Origin: JAVBUZ01 sp031554725
GTDB lineage: Bacteria > Bacillota > Clostridia > Lachnospirales > Lachnospiraceae
NCBI GenBank assembly: GCA_031554725.1
Contig: JAVBUZ010000140.1
Coordinates: forward strand, 1 to 16,477
Reading direction: 5' to 3'
Length of the DNA stretch: 16,477 nucleotides
The stretch's first letter is position 1; every line of letters begins with the position of its first letter. Shown here in pieces: positions 7,601 through 14,318 of this stretch. A program made the position numbers and the translations under genes. The notes beneath the pieces were generated by a model, which worked only from the letters and a program-made list of their open reading frames with translations, ran no database searches and had not been told where the DNA came from.

Positions 7601-9387
7601 TAACAGGCTACTTTAATGGCCTATTAAATGGCAAGAATATGCTACGTAATGCAAGTAATACAGTAGCTGGAAGTGAAGTTTTAGATAGCTTAGCTGGTTT
7701 GCCTGACTTTGCTACTGAGGACGCAGAAGTAAGAGATTTACTTATTTCTTGGCAGAGTGCTTGGGTATCAGAATATGATATCGATTACTTTAGAGTAGAT
7801 ACTGTAAAACACGTAGAGGATACCACTTGGGCGGCATTTAAAAATGAATTAACCCAGATTGATCCGACATTTAAAATGATTGGTGAACAATCAGGTGCAG
7901 GCTATGCGACTAGTGCAGGAAAGCTTCGAACAGGAGAAATGGATTCCTTACTTGACTTTGATTTTAACGATAAGGCAATTGATTTTACTACAGGAAAGCT
8001 AAGTGAAGTGGAAAGCTTCCTACAAAAAAGAAATGCAGGAATTGATAATACCGCAACCATGGGAAGCTTTTTAAGCAGTCATGATGAGGATGGACTTCGT
8101 TATCGCTTACAGGATGAAAAGAATATGAACGAAGCAGATAGCTATGCGGCAATGAAAGTAGCGGCAGCACTGCAAATCACGGCAAAGGGCCAGCCAGTAA
8201 TTTACTATGGTGAAGAAATAGGCCTTACAGGTGCTAACAATTATCCATACCAGACCAACCGTTATGACTTTGATTGGTCTGAGGTAAATGAAAATAATAC
8301 CATGCTAGAGCATTATCAAAAACTCCTAAGTATTAGACAGGATTACAGTGATGTTTTTGCAAAAGGCAATCGTAGTAGTGTACTGGTTTCAGATGAATTG
8401 GGTTATGATGTTTTTTCTAGAAGCTATAATAATACCACTTTATGCATAGCACTACAGAACAAGGATAAGGCCCAGAGCGTTTCCATTTCATTTGGCAAAG
8501 CAGGTGAAAAGGTTAAGGATTTATATAGTGGAACAGAGTATACAGTAGACGCAGAAGGCAAGGTAGAAATCACCATTCCGGCAGCAGCAAACGGCGGTTG
8601 TGCAGTTCTAAAAGTAATAGCAACTTCACCAGTAAATCCAGTGAACCCAGACCCAGTAAATCCAGCAACACAGGACAATGGGGCTCAAGAGCTAACGGTA
8701 GATTGGAACCAGATTGCAACTGGCTTGACAGAAAAATTAGCAGCAAAAAATAGTGGCGCTAACAATGTTTGGAATATCATAACTGGTAAAAACATTGTTG
8801 TACCCAAAAAAGAAATCCAAACACTTGCAGGTAAGAACTTAACACTAGCAATGCATACAGGAGATAACTTAGCTTTTAGTATTACAGGAAAAGATATTCT
8901 AAAGGCAGCAGAAGGAAAAGACTTGAATCTAGCCCTGCAGTCAGACAAATCCACAATTCCGCTAGTTCAGGCAGCAGAAAAGTCTAAGGAGGCTGTAACT
9001 AGTAGAAGGATATCAATGCTTAGCCGCGATAAATTTGGCATGACAGTAAATATGCACCTAGCTTTAGGAAGTGAAAATGCAGGACTATTTGCAAACTTAT
9101 ACCGCTATGACGAACAAAAAGGAAAGCTTGTATACGCAGGTTCCTTCCAAATTACTGATAAAGGCCAGGCGATGTTCGGTATCACACAAGGCGCAGATTA
9201 TTTAGTAACAGTTACAAAGGTCAAATCTGCAGAAAAGGCAGCAGGTGACTATATTGTTTCTAGGGGCGATACCATGTCTAACATAGCTGCAAGATTTGGA
9301 ATTAGCTTACAAGAACTTGCATTAGCAAATCTTCAAATCAGAAATATAAATAACATACGTATGGGACAAAGCATTATTATTCCATAA
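4678..9387 (+). CDS. Exported multi-domain GH13 alpha-amylase/pullulanase-type enzyme with LysM anchor
   Basis: Extracellular starch-degrading enzyme of 1569 residues. The ATG at 4678 is preferred over 4663 because AAGGGAG (4666-4672) lies between them. Order: signal peptide 1-29 (cleavage after AKA); an E-set/CBM48-like domain about 35-122 and a divergent one to about 205; two clearly duplicated AMPK/CBM48-like modules at 212-311 and 312-405 (each with LAGSMT-W and YKFIV); two CBM41-like modules near 406-515 and 522-625 (RPDGNYQGWNIYTW); an E-set and an Ig-like region to 830; GH13 barrel 832-1200; beta domain to 1310; Pro/Asn linker near 1320; a domain of unknown function 1340-1515; LysM 1524-1569. 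Catalytic signatures: DVVLNHSG at 960, RVDTVKH with nucleophile Asp1041, general acid Glu1070 in IGEQ, and SSHDED with Asp1136. The LysM suggests peptidoglycan attachment. It has its own promoter and terminator. Exact bond specificity cannot be read from sequence. Confidence 0.95.
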   Translation: MRRKCKGIISYLLICAMVWAMIPSLPAKAAKGTNLVPTIEDGGQVTFYYQGDGTETEVYVKGSWDSSWGTYFYMQKSENDFWSVTSTGLSADRSYEYGIVVNGTWVSNQPNKAANGSNPKIIRNPVVNADGTVTFYYYPSEGEAAADLQVTYTDADGQSSYKGFAADASYPTIYSATTEPLNGTYTYLLSLSGNDIPGYNSNTSTFTASAAPAVNPDVVSPVVNGSSVSFNYYGPTVSEVKLAGSMTNWGDGAQLMTYNSTTGYWSITLTNQLSGNYQYKFIVDGGWFTDPLNMVNVDGNSAYTITDGYVPDVVSPQVDGKTVTFYYKGAETDTVLLAGSMTDWQNGAKTFSSYDAATELWSLTLRLEPGNYEYKFIVNGDWITDPAHTQKSNGNSAFTVAQLPEGTHTYNIYYYDKNHTGLKDAALWLWEDNGAGGKEYHFIGQETIDGYTWLKAELDLAFDSIGVIPKNYSQGAVEWNWQDATRNYDFSGAQGARDIYLVFGDATAYEECPDLSAISNEDRYVVVEYTRPDGNYQGWNIYTWNSGYGSDVSVNFENVNGKMLAKIPVTPAVTELSFCMRRSEAGSDWAEKDGGDHSIKIPQNQTVAKARFMQDQGVVETLPYNKGYEIQVADKTVTFYYRDNSYFRDFTQEELAGKVKVCIDNDQTKYDMTYDTKTERYIYVYDGLTEGEHTYCYFIDGEQQVDAYNSRLDDSGKWSIYEYYSFDAQVEASLAYASMDYNDNNVITVSMKDDQGQTVSDLEAVEVSVDLTSLGGGIAKVDTQLMAMSFGVRQDTVTGNKNLPITVKDQYGNIYTGNVAVNVVAREKGNDFDWDEAVIYFAVTDRFFDGNADNNDAYGLGDYNIGANGSSSYHGGDFAGLTQKLDYLQELGVNTVWITPIVENYMADGLATDVADIKSYGYHGYWASDFEKLNKHLGTEAELQTLIDELHSRGMKLMVDVVLNHSGYDTDGKNITGYFNGLLNGKNMLRNASNTVAGSEVLDSLAGLPDFATEDAEVRDLLISWQSAWVSEYDIDYFRVDTVKHVEDTTWAAFKNELTQIDPTFKMIGEQSGAGYATSAGKLRTGEMDSLLDFDFNDKAIDFTTGKLSEVESFLQKRNAGIDNTATMGSFLSSHDEDGLRYRLQDEKNMNEADSYAAMKVAAALQITAKGQPVIYYGEEIGLTGANNYPYQTNRYDFDWSEVNENNTMLEHYQKLLSIRQDYSDVFAKGNRSSVLVSDELGYDVFSRSYNNTTLCIALQNKDKAQSVSISFGKAGEKVKDLYSGTEYTVDAEGKVEITIPAAANGGCAVLKVIATSPVNPVNPDPVNPATQDNGAQELTVDWNQIATGLTEKLAAKNSGANNVWNIITGKNIVVPKKEIQTLAGKNLTLAMHTGDNLAFSITGKDILKAAEGKDLNLALQSDKSTIPLVQAAEKSKEAVTSRRISMLSRDKFGMTVNMHLALGSENAGLFANLYRYDEQKGKLVYAGSFQITDKGQAMFGITQGADYLVTVTKVKSAEKAAGDYIVSRGDTMSNIAARFGISLQELALANLQIRNINNIRMGQSIIIP

Positions 9388-9401
9388 GATGTAACTTAAA
9401 G

Positions 9402-9439
9402 AACCGTTTCTCGCCTAATAGATGAGGAACGGTTTTTTT
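9402..9439 (+). terminator. Intrinsic terminator after the amylase gene
   Basis: An 11-base stem (9402-9412 with 9424-9434, one G-U pair) encloses an 11-base loop and runs into T residues to 9439, 15 bases after the amylase stop. Confidence 0.9.
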
Positions 9440-9511
9440 ATATTCAAGGATAGAGAGATAAAAAAATAGGCATACTTATCTTATAAAATAATATAAGGAG
9501 CTGATAAAGAA

Positions 9512-9946
9512 ATGATTGAATCAGATACAATAAAACTACTTCGTGAATGTGATGCAGGAATAAAAATGGGAGTTTCTTCTATTAAAGATGTGTTTGACTA
9601 TGTTTCAGACGAGAATTTTAAGCAATACTTAAGCGATTCCAAAGCAGAACATGAAAAATTGGATGAGGAAATACAAGAGCTGCTAAACGAATTTCATGAC
9701 GAGGGAAAAGAGCCTAGTGCCATGGCAAAGGGCATGTCATGGATGAAAACAAATATGAAGCTTATAATGAATGAATCAGATCAAACAATTGCAAACTTGA
9801 TGACAGATGGATGCAATATGGGTGTAAAGTCACTAAGTGAATATCTAAATCAGTATAAAGCAGCAGATGAAAAATCCAAGGACATAACAAAAAAACTAAT
9901 CAAGATAGAAGAAAAGCTTGAAAAGGATATTCGTCAATTTTTGTAG
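9512..9946 (+). CDS. Small helical-bundle protein, ferritin-like DUF2383/PA2169-type
   Basis: A 144-residue, charged, all-helical protein with no signal peptide or membrane segment. Recognisable stretches are ECDAGIKMGVSSIKDVFDYV at the N-terminus, DEGKEPSAMAKGMSWMKTN in the middle and DGCNMGVKSLSEYLNQYKAA towards the end. It resembles a family of clostridial four-helix proteins assigned to ferritin-like/DUF2383 groups; I recognise the family but not a proven function. Potential metal-binding Glu/His residues occur (EHEKLDEE), but a di-iron site is not certain. The ATG follows AAGGAG (9495-9500) at a long 11-base spacing. The gene stands alone between two terminators, so it is probably monocistronic. 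No convincing -35/-10 pair was found upstream. Confidence 0.7.
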   Translation: MIESDTIKLLRECDAGIKMGVSSIKDVFDYVSDENFKQYLSDSKAEHEKLDEEIQELLNEFHDEGKEPSAMAKGMSWMKTNMKLIMNESDQTIANLMTDGCNMGVKSLSEYLNQYKAADEKSKDITKKLIKIEEKLEKDIRQFL

Positions 9947-9969
9947 AAGCCACATGTATAAAAATAAGT

Positions 9970-10022
9970 AAAAATGCACCTTTTAACGTTTGTGATTAAT
10001 CTAACGAAAAGGTGCATTTTTT
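9970..10022. terminator. Bidirectional intrinsic terminator between convergent genes
   Basis: A 14-base perfect stem (9971-9984 with 10007-10020) is flanked by A residues on one side and T residues on the other, so it works on both strands. A further CGTT/AACG pairing (9987-9990 with 10003-10006) extends the stem inward. It serves the helical-bundle gene and the leftward AraC-family gene. Confidence 0.88.
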
Positions 10023-10030
10023 GCGTGGAT

Positions 10031-10082
10031 TTTACTAGTAAATATGGGAGCAAGATTAACTTCGCTCCATCGGCTCGAAGTT
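10031..10082. repeat. Palindrome and inverted repeat beyond the AraC-family stop codon
   Basis: TTTACTAGTAAA at 10031-10042 is a perfect 12-base palindrome. AACTTCG at 10058-10064 pairs with CGAAGTT at 10076-10082 across an 11-base loop. Neither is followed by a T run on the minus strand, so they are not standard terminators. Confidence 0.4.
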
Positions 10083-10097
10083 CTTATAGAGCTATTC

Positions 10098-11045
10098 TCA
10101 ATTACTATTACTTAACTTAAGTGGTCTAAGAACCTCGTATCCAATTCCTTCAGGATAATGCCTTTGATAGCATGGACATGCATCTTCATTCCACTCGAAT
10201 AGTTTACGCCCATCATAGTAATCTAGTGTTAAATCGGAAGTACCATGTTTTTTTATATCGTAATTCCAAGCAAGGTCTTCAACCCTTCCCATAACAGCAT
10301 CATTATCTTTTAAGTAATCAAAGGGTGGATGATAAAATACCATATAATAACTGGCAGGAATTTCTCTGATTTCGAAACCTTCTGGAACCAAGCCATCGTA
10401 ATCCTCTGCAACTCCAAACCCATAAAAATAGCGTCTTTGACCATTTTGCAGTTTCCACCCAGCAGTGTGTGATGCCACGATAGGGTGACACACATTTCTC
10501 ATACTTTCAATAACGCCACATACTTCATCACAGTTATGATTTTCCCAAAATTCACCATAGTTAGTGGCTTTATCATCCCAAATTCCAATATATTTATGGG
10601 CTGGAATATATTCAATTCTTGTTCTTGCATTAACTAGCATAATGTTATTACCTCCTTTATAAAGTTGTGCATAATGTTCAGGAAAGTAAATTACCTTTCG
10701 AATTGGAAGAGGTATTGGTATGGTTTTTTTTCTGTATTGTGCAGGGGTGCACCCAAACGCTATACGGAAAGCTCTCGTCAGAGCATCCTGTGAAGAAAAT
10801 CCATACTTTAAAGCAATATCAATGATTTTATTTTGCGTATCACGAAGCTCAAATGCCACTAAGGTTAATCTGCGTCCTGCTATATAGCTTTTTATTGTAA
10901 CGCCACAAATCTTATGGAATTGTGCAGAACAATAAAAGGGTGAATAACCAATATATTCTGACATTTCTAATAAAGATGGATTTTCTTTGATATTATTTTC
11001 TATCCAGTCAATCATTTTTTGTATTGCTTCATTCCATTCATACAA
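10098..11045 (-). CDS. AraC-family transcriptional regulator with GyrI-like effector-binding domain
   Basis: The first ~105 residues form the double helix-turn-helix of the AraC/XylS family, with the second-helix signature IIDIALKYGFSSQDALTRAFRIAFGCTPAQYRKK. Residues from about 135 to the end form a GyrI-like (AraC effector-binding) domain with RTRIEYIPAHKYIGIWD, the common R-x-E-x-(I/L)-P-A opening. This HTH-first layout is shared with Rob-type regulators that sense small, often toxic, organic molecules. The start is a TTG at 11045-11043, supported by GGGAGGG about eight bases upstream on the minus strand; no good ATG exists nearby. The gene diverges from msrAB with about 285 bases between, so it may control msrAB, itself, or both; this is inferred from position. 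Confidence 0.88.
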   Translation of the reverse strand: MYEWNEAIQKMIDWIENNIKENPSLLEMSEYIGYSPFYCSAQFHKICGVTIKSYIAGRRLTLVAFELRDTQNKIIDIALKYGFSSQDALTRAFRIAFGCTPAQYRKKTIPIPLPIRKVIYFPEHYAQLYKGGNNIMLVNARTRIEYIPAHKYIGIWDDKATNYGEFWENHNCDEVCGVIESMRNVCHPIVASHTAGWKLQNGQRRYFYGFGVAEDYDGLVPEGFEIREIPASYYMVFYHPPFDYLKDNDAVMGRVEDLAWNYDIKKHGTSDLTLDYYDGRKLFEWNEDACPCYQRHYPEGIGYEVLRPLKLSNSN

Positions 11046-11330
11046 GGCATCTTCCCTCCCTTCACATTGAAATATACAATATTTATAGAAAAAAATCTTG
11101 ACATAAGTTGTGTTATCTTCATTTTCTAGTTGAAGACTAAAAACTATTGCTTATTATAACATAGATACAGCAATAGAAATTTTTTCTTTTCTGAAATGAC
11201 AACACTCGTGGTAAGAAAAAAACTTATATGGTATAATAGATGAAAAAAGTGAATGTAACTGTATCTATAGGTTAAGATTGGTTATATTCAATAGAAATAA
11301 TACAGAAAAAATATATTTGAGGGAAAATGT
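11046..11330. promoter_or_regulatory. Divergent regulatory region between the AraC-family gene and msrAB
   Basis: Rightward: TGGTATAAT at 11229-11237 is a perfect extended -10 box without a good -35 and would give an approximately 90-base msrAB leader. Leftward: TATAAT on the minus strand (plus 11153-11158) lies inside an 8-base inverted repeat, CTATTGCT at 11144-11151 and AGCAATAG at 11169-11176, a plausible operator for the AraC-type regulator. The msrAB ribosome site is GAGGG at 11319-11323. Promoter assignments are motif matches only. Confidence 0.45.
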
Positions 11331-12299
11331 ATGGAAAATCTTATAAAAAAGATATATTTAGCGGGAGGCTGCTTTTGGGGAACAGAAAAATATTTTTCAT
11401 TGATTCCGGGAGTCATTAGTACGGAAGTAGGGTATGCAAATGGGAAGACGCAGCACCCGACCTATGAAGAAGTATGTAGGGAGAATACGGGGCATGCAGA
11501 GACCGTTCAGGTGGAATATGATTCAGGACAGCTAAGTCTGACCTTTTTACTGGAATTGTTTTTTGATGTTATTGACCCAACTTCACTAAATCGTCAGGGT
11601 GGAGATGTAGGAGAGCAGTATCGTACAGGAATTTATTATGTAGATGATGAAGATGAAGCGATTATCCGCGGAATCGTGGTGCTGCTGGGAGAAAGCCTTG
11701 ATAAACCGGTTATGATTGAGGTTAAGCCGTTGCTTAACTATTATCCGGCGGAGGAGTACCATCAAAAATATCTGGATAAAAATTCAGGTGGATACTGCCA
11801 CATCGATCCTGGCAAATTTGAAAAGGTGCGTACCGCAGTTGACAAGAAAACAAAGTACCGCCAGCAATCAAAAGAAGAATTGCGTAATAAATTAACGAGG
11901 CTTCAATTTGAAGTGACACAGAATGCTGCCACGGAGCCACCATTTCAAAACGAATATGCAGACACGTTCCAACCGGGCATTTATGTGGATATTACTTCCG
12001 GAGAGCCGCTTTTTGTGTCAACGGACAAATTTGAGTCGGGCTGTGGATGGCCAAGCTTTTCCAAGCCGATTACACCTGATCTGATTGCTGAGTTTCAGGA
12101 TAATTCTTATGGGCGTAGCAGGATTGAAGTAAGAAGCGGCAGAAGCGATGCTCACCTGGGGCATGTTTTTGAAGACGGCCCCAAGGAACTGGGTGGTTTG
12201 CGCTACTGTATTAATAGTGCTGCCCTGCGCTTTATTGCAGAGGAAGATATGGAAGCAGAAGGATATGGACACCTGCTGAGATTATTGGGAAGTAAATAA
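11331..12299 (+). CDS. msrAB: Fused peptide methionine sulfoxide reductase MsrA-MsrB
   Basis: Repairs oxidised methionine: MsrA reduces the S-sulfoxide and MsrB the R-sulfoxide, usually with thioredoxin. Residues 1 to about 160 are MsrA, with GGCFWG (nucleophile Cys14), GYANG, GHAE, and Cys156 in GGYCHID as a likely resolving Cys. Residues from about 178 to 322 are MsrB, with SGCGWPSF (Cys238), EVRSGRSDAHLGHVF and GLRYCINSAALRFI (catalytic Cys293). The two CxxC zinc motifs of some MsrB proteins are absent, as in many fusions. No signal peptide, so cytoplasmic. The DNA appears GC-richer than neighbouring genes (one 60-base line counts about 45% G+C), which may point to different ancestry. It faces the AraC-family gene. 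Confidence 0.96.
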   Translation: MENLIKKIYLAGGCFWGTEKYFSLIPGVISTEVGYANGKTQHPTYEEVCRENTGHAETVQVEYDSGQLSLTFLLELFFDVIDPTSLNRQGGDVGEQYRTGIYYVDDEDEAIIRGIVVLLGESLDKPVMIEVKPLLNYYPAEEYHQKYLDKNSGGYCHIDPGKFEKVRTAVDKKTKYRQQSKEELRNKLTRLQFEVTQNAATEPPFQNEYADTFQPGIYVDITSGEPLFVSTDKFESGCGWPSFSKPITPDLIAEFQDNSYGRSRIEVRSGRSDAHLGHVFEDGPKELGGLRYCINSAALRFIAEEDMEAEGYGHLLRLLGSK

Positions 12300-12333
12300 T
12301 CAGATAGCTTTAGTAGGTGTAGGGAATAAAAGG

Positions 12334-13149
12334 ATGATTAAAATAGAGGGAACATATGAAATAAAGCAATATGATAAAGTAGTTAACGATAACTGTCCGA
12401 GTTTTTCTGGAATAGTGGCAGGGGTCTGTAAAGGAGACTTGTGGGTTGATAACCTTGAAAATCCCAATATTGCCCTTGCCTATTCTGATGCAGTTGGAAG
12501 CTTTGCCATTTTAGGAGAAGTCCAATCAAGTGAAGAATACCAAAAGTTTGAAGAATTTATTAAAGAAGAATTGTTTACCATGTTAAAAGAAAAAGGAATC
12601 AATCATTTTGAATTTTCAATTGAAAATGATAAGCTAAAAGAACAGATTTTAAAGATGTTTGCGGATAAGCAAATTGAACAGGAAATGGAATATAGCTATA
12701 GAAGGAATGTCAAAATTCAGGAACATCCTTTGCCAGAAGGATATACGCTACATATGGTAGATAATCAGCTATGGAAGCTAATAAACGAAGGAATTATAGA
12801 CAATGCCCTCTTTCTGACTAAAAGAATATTAGAATCATGGGAAAGCTTTGATGATTTCTTAAGAAAAAGCTTAGCCTTTTGCATCATGCATTCGAATGAA
12901 ATTGTTTCTGTCATTGTTGGGACAGGAAGATTCTGCGATAATATTGCAATTGATATCGAAACAGAAGAATTACATAGGAATAGAGGATTGGGCTTTATCT
13001 TAACTGAAAAATTTGTGAACGAATGTGTAAGTAGAGGAATGATTGCTCAATGGGATTGTGTGGAGTCGAATCCTAAATCAAAGAATTTGGTAGAAAAAGC
13101 AAAATTTGAATTCTTAAAGCAAGGTGAAGTATACTGGTTTGCTATATAG
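12334..13149 (+). CDS. GNAT-family N-acetyltransferase
   Basis: A 271-residue protein whose C-terminal third carries the acetyl-CoA-binding signature: IAIDIETEEL followed by HRNRGLGF, with Arg215-x-x-Gly218-x-Gly220, and then WDCVESNPKSKNLVEKAKFEF. The N-terminal ~130 residues are a separate alpha/beta region. The layout fits the GNAT group Pfam calls GNAT_acetyltran (PF12746); this is from memory. Acceptor substrate is unknown. AGGG lies nine bases before the ATG. It begins 34 bases after msrAB on the same strand and may be co-transcribed with it. Codon use is more AT-rich than in msrAB. No clear terminator follows the stop. Confidence 0.85.
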   Translation: MIKIEGTYEIKQYDKVVNDNCPSFSGIVAGVCKGDLWVDNLENPNIALAYSDAVGSFAILGEVQSSEEYQKFEEFIKEELFTMLKEKGINHFEFSIENDKLKEQILKMFADKQIEQEMEYSYRRNVKIQEHPLPEGYTLHMVDNQLWKLINEGIIDNALFLTKRILESWESFDDFLRKSLAFCIMHSNEIVSVIVGTGRFCDNIAIDIETEELHRNRGLGFILTEKFVNECVSRGMIAQWDCVESNPKSKNLVEKAKFEFLKQGEVYWFAI

Positions 13150-13374
13150 CATAATGAACAAGTTACCAAATAATGATATGAGTTTTACAACTACTTTACA
13201 ACTTTAAAATATGAGCTTTAATACGATTGAAATGCACTGCAAGTGTTAGCCTACGAGGTCTGATATTTGTGGTGTATTTTGATTTGTAGACTTATTAATT
13301 GGCAAAGTGCAATAGACAATATCATTATGGTTTATATATGAATGATAAATAATGATAACTATAGGACGAATTAC
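13150..13374. other. Gene-free spacer with short repeats
   Basis: About 225 AT-rich bases with no convincing gene. Visible structure: ACTTTACAACTT at 13193-13204, found again exactly at 14499-14510; two AATGATAA copies at 13341-13348 and 13351-13358 (10-base period); and an 8-base inverted repeat, ATCATTAT 13321-13328 with ATAATGAT 13349-13356, upstream of the promoter at 13375. No terminator hairpin for the acetyltransferase gene was found. Confidence 0.4.
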
Positions 13375-13402
13375 TTGAAAAATGTTAATCACATGTTATA
13401 AT
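13375..13402 (+). promoter_or_regulatory. Strong sigma-A promoter (extended -10)
   Basis: TTGAAA at 13375-13380, a 16-base spacer and a perfect TATAAT at 13397-13402 preceded by TGT, which makes an extended -10. Transcription would begin near 13409 and read the 36-codon membrane peptide and then the zinc-ribbon gene. Confidence 0.65.
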
Positions 13403-13435
13403 AATTATATTGAACTATCAGAATGTGAGATACAA

Positions 13436-13546
13436 ATGTATGGGGGGTTCATTGTTTTTATTATTTGCTTATTTATTAATCCAGCACTTTCAATATTGAT
13501 TTTGTTAATTGGATTAGCTTATAGTGTATTTGTAAAAAAGAAATAG
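13436..13546 (+). CDS. Putative 36-residue membrane peptide
   Basis: An ATG-started frame of 36 codons. The product is almost wholly hydrophobic from residue 5 to 33, broken by Asn-Pro near residue 15-16, and ends in three lysines, which suggests a membrane-inserted peptide with a cytoplasmic basic tail. It starts about 27 bases after the predicted transcription start and ends 42 bases before the zinc-ribbon gene, so both would share a transcript. The ribosome site is weak (GTGAG region, 13425-13429), which is the main doubt. No family recognised. Confidence 0.45.
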   Translation: MYGGFIVFIICLFINPALSILILLIGLAYSVFVKKK

Positions 13547-13588
13547 TAATTAAATGTGGCATTTGGAATGATAAGGAGGAGATAAATT

Positions 13589-13987
13589 ATGGCACTGATA
13601 AAATGTCCTGAATGTGAAAAAGAGGTATCGGATAAAGCAAAGACATGTATTCATTGTGGCTGTCCATTGGAAGAGATGGTAACAAGTGGCGTTGTAAGAA
13701 TAAAGATGCCAAACAATATCGTGGAGGGATGGGTTGGATTATTTTCTTCAAGAACTGCTACAGTCAGTGATAAAAGCGGTAAAACTTTATGGACAGGGCA
13801 ACATGGAGAGAATGCAAGCTTTACACTTGATAAACCGACGGACATTGTAATTAATCTTGGAGGTTGGGCAAATTCAGTTGAAGGTATTGTGGAGCCAAAA
13901 AGAAAATACTCCTTGGTACAAGATATGGGTATGCATATGTTAGCAACATATAGAATAACAGAAGTAGATGTTATAGATGCAGATTAG
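13589..13987 (+). CDS. Zinc-ribbon protein with C-terminal beta-rich domain
   Basis: The N-terminus is a compact zinc ribbon: Cys6-x2-Cys9 and Cys20-x2-Cys23 in the typical IKCPECEKEVSDKAKTCIHC arrangement, as in many small clostridial zinc-ribbon proteins. Residues 30-132 alternate polar and hydrophobic residues with many Gly and Val (VVRIKMPNN, WVGLFSSRTATVSDKSGKTLW), consistent with a beta-sandwich of unknown role. No membrane segment. GGAGGAG at 13576-13582 gives a strong ribosome site. It follows the putative membrane peptide and is ended by a terminator at 14002, so the two form a short operon. Function unknown. Confidence 0.8.
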   Translation: MALIKCPECEKEVSDKAKTCIHCGCPLEEMVTSGVVRIKMPNNIVEGWVGLFSSRTATVSDKSGKTLWTGQHGENASFTLDKPTDIVINLGGWANSVEGIVEPKRKYSLVQDMGMHMLATYRITEVDVIDAD

Positions 13988-14001
13988 TATAAGATATATT
14001 T

Positions 14002-14036
14002 AAGGATTCCGAATAATAAGGAGTCCTTTTGCTTTT
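14002..14036 (+). terminator. Intrinsic terminator after the zinc-ribbon gene
   Basis: A nine-base stem (14002-14010 with 14020-14028, one G-U pair) encloses a nine-base loop, followed by TTTT, a GC break and a second T run. Confidence 0.82.
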
Positions 14037-14096
14037 TATGGCTTGTTTTAAAGCAAAAGATTGCAAAGGAATAGTATTAAATGAAAGAAATGTAAC

Positions 14097-14264
14097 ATGA
14101 CCAAAATCCTATTCGTCTACCACGTCAGAATATGATGGGGTAGGGAAATGTGCAGTGTTGGCAAGGGTTTGTAGGGTTCTGGAAGGAAGAAGTACACCAA
14201 TTTTACACCAATGATTTGTAGCATGGAAATTTACGAGAATGAGGCTCGGATGCAGGAAAGATAA
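14097..14264 (+). pseudogene. Broken gene remnant beginning like a low-molecular-weight protein tyrosine phosphatase
   Basis: An ATG at 14097 opens MTKILFVYHVRI before a TGA at 14133. This closely follows the start of LMW protein tyrosine phosphatases (MTKILFVCHGNI then CRSPMA), but the catalytic Cys position is Tyr and the P-loop is lost. The same frame continues through a second stop (TAG 14172) into KKYTNFTPMICSMEIYENEA and a TAA at 14262-14264. From memory, clostridial genomes carry short hybrid ORFs joining an LMW-PTP start to a YTNFTP-type tail. That all pieces share one frame suggests decay of such an element rather than chance. A terminator follows at 14285. The family call rests on 12 residues. 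Confidence 0.4.
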
Positions 14265-14284
14265 AAGAATATTGAAGGGAATGG

Positions 14285-14318
14285 AAGATACAGTATGGGT
14301 GAATATTGTATCTTTTTT
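14285..14318 (+). terminator. Intrinsic terminator downstream of the gene remnant
   Basis: A 12-base stem (14285-14296 with 14303-14314, one G-U pair) has a six-base loop and a T run through 14318. It follows no intact gene, so it probably belonged to the decayed unit at 14097-14264. Confidence 0.8.

Noticed and set aside
8424..8954. Two minus-strand frames opposite the 3' part of the amylase gene
   Set aside because: Overlap an uninterrupted, domain-supported coding region; repeat-rich translations with no family.
11098..11121. Perfect TTGACA upstream of msrAB
   Set aside because: No -10-like sequence lies 16-18 bases downstream on the plus strand.
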